Assembly: GCA_039589195.1 (NCBI GenBank)
Contig: JBDHHV010000090.1
Coordinates: 1 to 20,201 of the forward strand
DNA: 20,201 nt
Origin: JBDHAC01 sp039589195
GTDB taxonomy: Bacteria; Gemmatimonadota; Gemmatimonadetes; Palauibacterales; Palauibacteraceae
Direction: 5' to 3'
Shown: positions 16,401 through 20,201 of the stretch, one piece after another
Layout: each line of letters starts with the position of its first letter
Position numbering within the stretch: the stretch's first letter is position 1
The notes under the pieces: generated by a model
Database searches by the model: none
Seen by the model: the letters and a program-made list of their open reading frames with translations, nothing else
Told to the model about the DNA's origin: nothing
Made by a program: the position numbers and the translations under genes

Positions 16401-16535
16401 ATCCTGCTGTCGACCGATGGCCCGGATCACAACGTGATCAAGATCAAGCCGCCACTCGTCTTTTCCGAGACGGATGCCGACCACCTCGTGGCCTCGCTGG
16501 ACCAGGTGCTGTCGGAAGATGCCTTCCGAACTTGA
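13443..16535 (+). CDS. Kinase-M23-phospholyase fusion (APH + LytM + class III PLP enzyme)
   Basis: This 1030-residue protein joins three domains. (1) Residues ~15-340 are an aminoglycoside phosphotransferase/choline-kinase fold with SERDQNFLL (39-47), catalytic loop HNDANEANIL (H211, D213) and DFG (241-243). (2) Residues ~440-585 are an M23/LytM endopeptidase with all five active-site residues: H457-x3-D461, H513 (YGHLS), H549 and H551 (HLHFQ). (3) Residues ~605-1030 are a class III PLP enzyme with CSGSEANE (G706-E708), DEVQ (D839) and Schiff-base K869 (LGKPIGNG). Domain 3 resembles human AGXT2L1/AGXT2L2 ammoniophospholyases, especially MEYFNTFGGNPVSCA and IKIKPPLVF. Domain 1 resembles hydroxylysine kinase. 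The pair would phosphorylate and then eliminate phosphate from hydroxylysine or ethanolamine; this is inferred. No signal peptide or membrane segment is seen. ATG at 13443 is chosen for its family-like N-terminus; the frame is open to 13335. Confidence 0.92.
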   Translation: METLAASVAARRPRFDVTDASRIAAELWGLEAIAQELPSERDQNFLLVDRAAQRFVLKIANAAERREILDLQLCALEHVSVAGLPYHFPNARPTGDDRLLATIESPGGETHLVRLLTYVPGRPLGPRMRSPEILAELGHFLGSLDRVLGEFAHPQAERELVWDLAGAAELIREHLAAIDDTGRRDMVTRCLDRYEEHTVPHLPELRTSVIHNDANEANILVRSPIPGTDETLAPRITGLIDFGDMVRSWTVAELAVACAYAAMESSDPVGVCARVARGYHAAYPLHEPEIDALLDLVRLRLCLSVVVSAVRAGHEPGNEYLVVSQKPAWELLHRFEAEPGPELARYRLRDACELDPCPAGTRVSAWLAAGSADVRPVVRTDPSAAEPTVFDLSVASPEGGAVETPDDMEAWTRSLFRRVEDANTDLGIGRYDEVRWCYTGDAFRAERDERDEWRTVHIGLDLFQPPGSPVCAPLPGVVHSFADNADRLDYGPTIILEHEVASGPLRFWTLYGHLSRDSLEGLCEGKRVEAGEVFGHIGDRPANGDWPPHLHFQIIADLLGQSGTFPGVAAPGQRDVWLSVSPDPNALLELSGPTRAPRHPPPETLVDERARRLGPSLSLSYRAPLHLVRGRGAYLYDTDGQPFLDCVNNVAHVGHSHPRVVDAIRRQAAVLNTNTRYLHEGILRYSERLTALLPDPLRTCFFVCSGSEANELALRMARAHAGGDQVIVIEGAYHGNTRALVDVSPYKFDGPGGEGAPEHVHVVPMPDVYRGRYRDDDPDAGTRYAAHVREAANGAAERGLAAFVCEALLGCGGQIPLPAGYLAAAFENVREAGGVCIADEVQVGFGRVGSHFWGFETHGVVPDIVTLGKPIGNGHPIGAVVTTPEIAASFDTGMEYFNTFGGNPVSCAAALAVLDVIRDEDLQERAGRVGARLADGLRGLMETRSLIGDVRGDGLFLGIELVLDRRTREPAPSHAALAVERMRQRGILLSTDGPDHNVIKIKPPLVFSETDADHLVASLDQVLSEDAFRT

Positions 16536-16540
16536 TCGGG

Positions 16541-16574
16541 ACACGGATCTCGATCAGCGGGATCGAGATCGTGT
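16541..16574 (+). terminator. Hairpin immediately after the fusion gene
   Basis: ACACGGATCTCGATC (16541-16555) and GATCGAGATCGTGT (16561-16574) pair over 14 bp with one bulged G and a 5-nt loop, 5 nt after the stop. No T-run follows, so it may be a weak or rho-assisted terminator or a 3'-end stabiliser. A smaller stem (AGCCGGG/CCCGGTT, about 16613-16630) lies downstream in the gap before the lipoprotein gene. Confidence 0.45.
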
Positions 16575-16670
16575 CGCACGGGTTGGTATCGGGCTTGCTC
16601 CACAGGGCGTGAGCCGGGCTCGCCCCGGTTCTTCGAATCCCCGAGCAGACAAGGAATCAGGAGGTTGAGG

Positions 16671-17213
16671 ATGGGAAGGATGCGGATGTCAGGCGTGGCC
16701 GTTCTGGCAGTAGCGCTCGGCGCCGGTGCGTGCTCGAGTGGCGAAGCGCCCGGAAGCGTGGCCGAACGCTTCTGGCAAGCGGTTCAAGAGCACGATCGCG
16801 AGACCGTTCTCGCCCTGTCCATCGAAGCCGACGGCATGTCGATGAACCTGGACGATGATAACACGGCGATGGAGGACCTATCGTTCGGCGAGACCGTCAT
16901 CGATGGTGACCAGGCGCTTGTCGAGACGCAGATGAGTGCCGTGACGGAGGAGCGCACCCTTGACCTCGCCTTCGAGACGGCGCTCGCGAAGCGAGATGGC
17001 GAATGGCTCGTCGATCTCGATGAGACCGGCAGTCGCATGATGAAGTCCGTGCTCGGAGTCTCGATGCAAGAACTCGGAGAGGCCATGGCCGAAGGCATGA
17101 AGGGCGCCATGGAGGGCGTGGCCGAGGGCATGGCCGAGGGCATGAAGGAGCTCGGCGAAGCCATGGAAGAGGCTACGAAGGAAGCCGGATCCAACCCGGA
17201 CGACCACCGCTAG
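16671..17213 (+). CDS. Small lipoprotein with 11-residue repeat tail
   Basis: The 180-residue protein begins with two arginines and a hydrophobic segment (VAVLAVALGAGA) ending at Cys-Ser-Ser-Gly. It is probably a lipoprotein, although the lipobox (Ala-Gly-Ala-Cys) departs from the consensus. Residues ~25-125 (AERFWQAVQEHDRETVLALS, then a Glu/Asp-rich beta region ending GEWLVDLDETGSRMM) look like the NTF2-like/DUF4878 lipoproteins. Residues 132-173 form a Met/Ala/Glu/Gly-rich helix with 11-residue periodicity. ATG at 16671 is chosen because AGGAGG lies 6 nt upstream; an upstream TTG at 16665 overlaps that site. It lies 135 nt after the fusion gene and may have its own promoter, which I could not identify. 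Its last 41 nt overlap the convergent lipoprotein gene. Function is unknown. Confidence 0.8.
   Translation: MGRMRMSGVAVLAVALGAGACSSGEAPGSVAERFWQAVQEHDRETVLALSIEADGMSMNLDDDNTAMEDLSFGETVIDGDQALVETQMSAVTEERTLDLAFETALAKRDGEWLVDLDETGSRMMKSVLGVSMQELGEAMAEGMKGAMEGVAEGMAEGMKELGEAMEEATKEAGSNPDDHR
17064..17189 (+). repeat. Hendecad (11-residue) repeats in lipoprotein C-terminus
   Basis: Methionine codons recur every 33 nt at 17064, 17097, 17130 and 17163, each opening an 11-residue unit (for example MKGAMEGVAEG). Further Met or hydrophobic residues fall at unit positions 4-5 and 8. This spacing makes one continuous hydrophobic stripe on a helix, as in right-handed coiled coils or lipid-surface helices. 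Confidence 0.75.
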
Positions 17214-17889
17214 CGATCCAGCGTTCGAAACCACGGGTAGCGGGCCTCGTCGGGCTCGCTGCCCGACGGGCGTTACGTGCCGGCTCTGTCAGGCCGCTGC
17301 GAGACGCGCTGGCCGGCCGGAGCTTCCCAGCGCCCTGCTGACGAACCCGCCCCACCACCAGCTCGGCGATTCTCTCTTCCAGTAGCCCCTTGCTCGCACA
17401 CACGACGGGGGCGGTGCTGGTGCCACCTGGCTTGAGTGCCGTCGCCGACACGGTCGTTCCCATGCGTGATTGCAGGTCCGTGACGCCGGTGACCTCGCTG
17501 ACGACGTTCAAGGTCACGACGTAGCTGTCGGCCATCGGCCGTCCGGTGGCATCGACGCCGCAGCGCAGGTATTTCGACAGACGGTCTCCGGCCAATCGCC
17601 TTCGCACCCGAAACTGTCGGTTGCCGACCTCCTCGCCCGGGCGGGAATACGTCACCTCGATGCCGAGCTCCTCATACGTCGCCACCGCCGCGGTCCAGGC
17701 GTCCTCTGCTGAGGCACCGAGGTCGGTCTCCACCGTGTAGGTCGACGGAGCCAGGGTCACGTGCGCTCCATCGCCCGTATACACTTCGCGAGTCGGCGCG
17801 CCTGGCGCCTCGGTTCGGGTCGTGTTGGTGGTTGCGCCGGCGCAACTCGACGCGATCAGGGCCGCCGCCAAGGCTTTCAACAAACGCAC
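17173..17889 (-). CDS. Predicted lipoprotein of unknown function
   Basis: The 238-residue protein has a short signal sequence (MRLLKALAAALIASS) followed by Cys16 in Ala-Ser-Ser-Cys, an acceptable lipobox, so it is probably membrane-anchored outside the cytoplasm. Residues ~50-180 alternate predicted strands and one helix (SAEDAWTAAVATYEELGIEV) in a BamC/START-like pattern, but I cannot name a family. Two cysteines (near CGVDATG and VVCASKG) might form a disulfide. The last ~55 residues are Arg/Ala/Pro/Ser-rich, unlike the rest, and lie partly antisense to the tail of the convergent lipoprotein gene. GTG at 17889 is preceded by AGGGGG at suitable spacing. It follows the S9C peptidase gene by 64 nt on the same strand, so co-transcription is plausible. 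Confidence 0.72.
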   Translation of the reverse strand: MRLLKALAAALIASSCAGATTNTTRTEAPGAPTREVYTGDGAHVTLAPSTYTVETDLGASAEDAWTAAVATYEELGIEVTYSRPGEEVGNRQFRVRRRLAGDRLSKYLRCGVDATGRPMADSYVVTLNVVSEVTGVTDLQSRMGTTVSATALKPGGTSTAPVVCASKGLLEERIAELVVGRVRQQGAGKLRPASASRSGLTEPARNARRAASPTRPATRGFERWIASGGRPGWIRLPS

Positions 17890-17953
17890 GCTGCACCCCC
17901 TTGTCTGGAGAGGTCAGACACCCGGCCGATCGCGGCGTTCCCCGGCACGCTGC

Positions 17954-20059
17954 TCAGCCCTCCTGGTCGGCGGCCTCGGCCACCCGCTCGTCGTCGTGCG
18001 TGCCCCAGCGCTCGAACCACTTCCTCAGGTAGAGTTGCGTGCGTAGGAAATTGGACGGCACCCTCGAGGTCCCGTGCCACTCGTCTTCGAAACGAATCAT
18101 CGCCGTCGGCTTTCGCTGCGCCTTGAGCGCCTGATAGAACTGCTCGGTCTGCGAGATCGGCGTGCGCATGTCGAGCACGCCCGTCATCAGCATGGTGGGC
18201 GTCGTCACGTTCCCGACGTGCATGAGGGGCGAGCGCCGAATGTGCTCGCTCGGATCCTCCCACGGGAATTGCTCGAAGTCCGCGTACCAACGGAGGTAGT
18301 TCCCGTCCACCTGCCCGACGAAGCTGAACCAGTTGATCACGGGGCAATTGGACGACGCGGCGCGGAAGCGGTCGGTGTGCCCCACGACCCACGCGGTGAG
18401 CACGCCACCCCCCGAGCACCCGTACACGAACATGTTGTCTTCGTCCACGTACCCGCGTGAGATGACCTCGTCCACACCCGCCATGAGGTCGTGATAGTCA
18501 TCTCCCGGGTACGCGTACTGGATCGCGTTGCCGAACTCGCTTCCATATCCGGAGCTCCCCCGTGGGTTCGTGTACAGCACCACATATCCGTTCGCCGCAT
18601 GCTCCTGCCACCCGAAGTTGAACCCGCCCGTGTACATGCCGTGCGGCCCGCCGTGGATGACCAGCATCAAGGGATACTCGGCCATCGGGTCGAAGTCCGG
18701 CGGCTTGATCACCCACGCATGGATCGGAAGGCCATCGAACGACTCGTACCACACCTCTTCGACCTCGCCGAGCCGTCTGTCCTGCAGGATGTCCGCGTTC
18801 ACCCGTGTGAGACGGGTGGTCTCGATCGGCCGGTTCAAGGAAAACGCGATCACGTCGCCCGGTTCGTGGGCATCGGTGCGCAGACCCACCGCCATCCCGG
18901 CGCGGTTGACATCGTTGAGTCCGAGGAGCTGCTTCCCCTCCGTGACCTGAACCACCTCACCATCCAGGGAAGCGTAGAACACGTTGGCGTATCCGTCGGC
19001 GCGGACGTTGAAGTAGACACCCCGCCCGTTCGGTGCCCAGAACAAGGCTCCCGGCGAGCGGTCCAGCGTGGTCGTCAGGGGGCGGGGATTGGACCCGTCG
19101 GCGTCCATCACGTAGAGCGCGGACTCGATGTAGTCCATGGTCGTCGTGTCGTGGCCCACGTAGGCGATATACCGACCATCGGGTGAGGGAACGGGACGAC
19201 GATCCGGCCCCTTGCGGCTGGTGACCTGTGTGGTGGAGCGGGTCTGGACATCGAGCCTGTAGATCTCGCTCTCCGCCCAGCGATATCCCGCGTCCTCGGC
19301 CAAGAGACCGCTGAACAGCACGCTTCTTCCGTCGGGACTCCAGGTGGGCGAGCCGTGGTTGACATCGCCCTTCGTCAGCTGCCGGGGGGTGCCTCCTTCC
19401 GCGGGGACGAGGAAGATCTGCTGGAAGCTCTCCTCGAGGTAGCCCTGTCGGTCCTGCCGGTAGATGAGCCGCTCCACGATGCGGGGATTCTTGGTCCAAG
19501 TCGCCCCTTCGGGCTTCGGGAGCTTGATGCCCCAGTTCCGCGAGGTGGGCTCCTCGGCGGGGACTCGCATCCTGAACGCGAGCCGGGTCCCATCCGGCGA
19601 CCAGGCCAGATCGGACGGACTCTCGGTGAGGCGGGTGACCTGGGAGACCGATCCCTCCGCATCCATCCAGCGGAGGAAGATCTGTGAGTTCCCATCCTCG
19701 TCACGGTCCACGAATGCGAGACGCGTCCCGTCCGGCGACCAGCGCGGCGATGAGCCGTCGATCAGGTGCCGGTTTCGCGTGCCGTCGGCCCGCACGATCC
19801 AGATGGACGACTCCCAGCGGTCGTTCAGCTTGTCCACCCAACCGCGCGCGTAGACGACCTGCGAGCCGTCGGGAGAGATCCGTGGATCGCTCACTCGCTC
19901 CCAGTCGAGCCAATCGGCCACCTGGAGCCGGGCCTGCGAGTCGAAGTCCTGAGCCCGCAAACCGATCGGCGTGAGCGACGAAGCCGCCGTCAGAAGGAGT
20001 GCGAGGGTGGCGCCAAGAACGGTACGCTGGCCGGGAGTGCGAGCGATTGATCCAAGCAT
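17954..20059 (-). CDS. Secreted S9C acylaminoacyl-peptidase-like serine peptidase
   Basis: The 701-residue precursor has a Sec signal peptide (hydrophobic core VLGATLALLLTAASS, cleavage near LRA-QDF). A TolB-like beta-propeller contains several SPDG repeats (ISPDGSQVVYARG, WSPDGTRLAF, WSPDGRSVLF). The C-terminal hydrolase domain begins near VWYESFDGLPIHAWVIKPP. The oxyanion-region motif HGGPHG and the segment NPRGSSGYG are family hallmarks. The triad is Ser549 (YGCSGGGV), Asp630 (LDMRTP) and His662 (EWHGTSR). Cys replaces the usual Gly before the nucleophile, leaving G-x-S-x-G intact. It likely removes residues or dipeptides from exported or external peptides; this is inferred from S9C relatives. 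ATG at 20059 has GGAGG 4 nt upstream. Confidence 0.94.
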   Translation of the reverse strand: MLGSIARTPGQRTVLGATLALLLTAASSLTPIGLRAQDFDSQARLQVADWLDWERVSDPRISPDGSQVVYARGWVDKLNDRWESSIWIVRADGTRNRHLIDGSSPRWSPDGTRLAFVDRDEDGNSQIFLRWMDAEGSVSQVTRLTESPSDLAWSPDGTRLAFRMRVPAEEPTSRNWGIKLPKPEGATWTKNPRIVERLIYRQDRQGYLEESFQQIFLVPAEGGTPRQLTKGDVNHGSPTWSPDGRSVLFSGLLAEDAGYRWAESEIYRLDVQTRSTTQVTSRKGPDRRPVPSPDGRYIAYVGHDTTTMDYIESALYVMDADGSNPRPLTTTLDRSPGALFWAPNGRGVYFNVRADGYANVFYASLDGEVVQVTEGKQLLGLNDVNRAGMAVGLRTDAHEPGDVIAFSLNRPIETTRLTRVNADILQDRRLGEVEEVWYESFDGLPIHAWVIKPPDFDPMAEYPLMLVIHGGPHGMYTGGFNFGWQEHAANGYVVLYTNPRGSSGYGSEFGNAIQYAYPGDDYHDLMAGVDEVISRGYVDEDNMFVYGCSGGGVLTAWVVGHTDRFRAASSNCPVINWFSFVGQVDGNYLRWYADFEQFPWEDPSEHIRRSPLMHVGNVTTPTMLMTGVLDMRTPISQTEQFYQALKAQRKPTAMIRFEDEWHGTSRVPSNFLRTQLYLRKWFERWGTHDDERVAEAADQEG

Positions 20060-20102
20060 GGTACCTCCAGGGGCATGGGAGGCTGCGGAAGAACCCTGGC
20101 GG

Positions 20103-20179
20103 GTCGCGTTACGGACGCGACAGCCCCGGATCCAAGGCGGGGCGACGAGGGCATAGCCATAGCTACGTCGAGGAGCCCC
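20103..20179. other. Consecutive hairpins upstream of the S9C peptidase gene
   Basis: Three adjacent potential stems are visible. GTCGCGT/ACGCGAC has a 5-nt loop (20103-20121). GCCCCG/CGGGGC has a 9-nt loop (20123-20143). GGGGC plus GACG can pair with CGTC plus GCCCC (20139-20179), which is mutually exclusive with the second stem. This could be a structured 5' leader, a terminator of an upstream gene, or a dispersed palindromic repeat. The sequence ends soon after, so its limits are unknown. Confidence 0.45.
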
Positions 20180-20201
20180 AGGGGTACCCGCCCGAAGGGT
20201 G

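Noticed and set aside
16611..16640. A tRNA T-arm-like sequence (CCGGTTCTTCGAATCC).
   Set aside because: The spacing within the loop is wrong (extra TTC), no acceptor, D or anticodon arms can be drawn around it, and the flanks do not pair.
17902..17920. 6-bp inverted repeat (TGTCTG/CAGACA) in the gap between the S9C peptidase and the lipoprotein gene.
   Set aside because: The stem is short and there is no T-run on the minus strand, so it is too weak to call as a terminator or operator.
1..20201. CRISPR arrays, insertion sequences, prophage, toxin-antitoxin or other defence genes.
   Set aside because: None were found: no spaced direct repeats, transposase or integrase motifs, or recognisable defence families on either strand.

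Overview
This is a GC-rich bacterial chromosomal segment. Gene content suggests Gemmatimonadota or a similar bacterium: secreted S9 peptidases with TolB/beta-propeller repeats, small lipoproteins of no recognised family, a 4Fe-4S QueG and a single-chain GlyRS. This is an inference from gene content, since there is no rRNA or other marker here. I see no transposase, integrase, CRISPR array, tRNA or rRNA. No stretch over 300 bases lacks a gene.

Region 1 (1-10598, all minus strand) is a tightly packed run of ten genes. In transcription order they are glycyl-tRNA synthetase (glyQS), an M3-like metallopeptidase, an alpha/beta hydrolase, a sodium:neurotransmitter symporter family (SNF/NSS) transporter, a flavin reductase-like protein, a small zincin, a site-2-protease-type M50 peptidase with CBS domains, endonuclease III (nth), epoxyqueuosine reductase (queG), and an MscS-type mechanosensitive channel that runs off the left edge. 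Several junctions overlap by 4 nt (ATGA or CTGA), which points to coupled translation. The transporter gene is broken by an exact 38-bp tandem duplication. The adjacent flavin reductase gene carries two further short tandem repeats.

Region 2 (10599-13442) holds a secreted S9D-type (glutamyl endopeptidase-like) peptidase on the minus strand. It is separated from glyQS by a strong hairpin with a T-rich tail. It is divergently oriented from region 3 across a 144-bp gap.

Region 3 (13443-16535, plus strand) is the most unusual gene: a 1030-residue fusion of an aminoglycoside-phosphotransferase/hydroxylysine-kinase-like domain, a complete M23 (LytM) endopeptidase domain, and a class III PLP enzyme resembling the eukaryotic phospho-lyases acting on phosphoethanolamine or 5-phosphohydroxylysine. 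The outer domains look like consecutive steps (phosphorylate an amino alcohol, then eliminate phosphate and ammonia). The M23 domain between them has no obvious place in that chemistry.

Region 4 (16536-20201) has a small lipoprotein with an 11-residue-periodic C-terminal helix (plus), a second lipoprotein overlapping it tail-to-tail (minus), and a secreted S9C-type acylaminoacyl-peptidase-like enzyme (minus). Upstream of the last gene is a hairpin-rich stretch reaching almost to the window edge. The two S9 enzymes plus the M3-like and M50 peptidases make this a peptide-processing neighbourhood, but nothing in the sequence proves a shared pathway.
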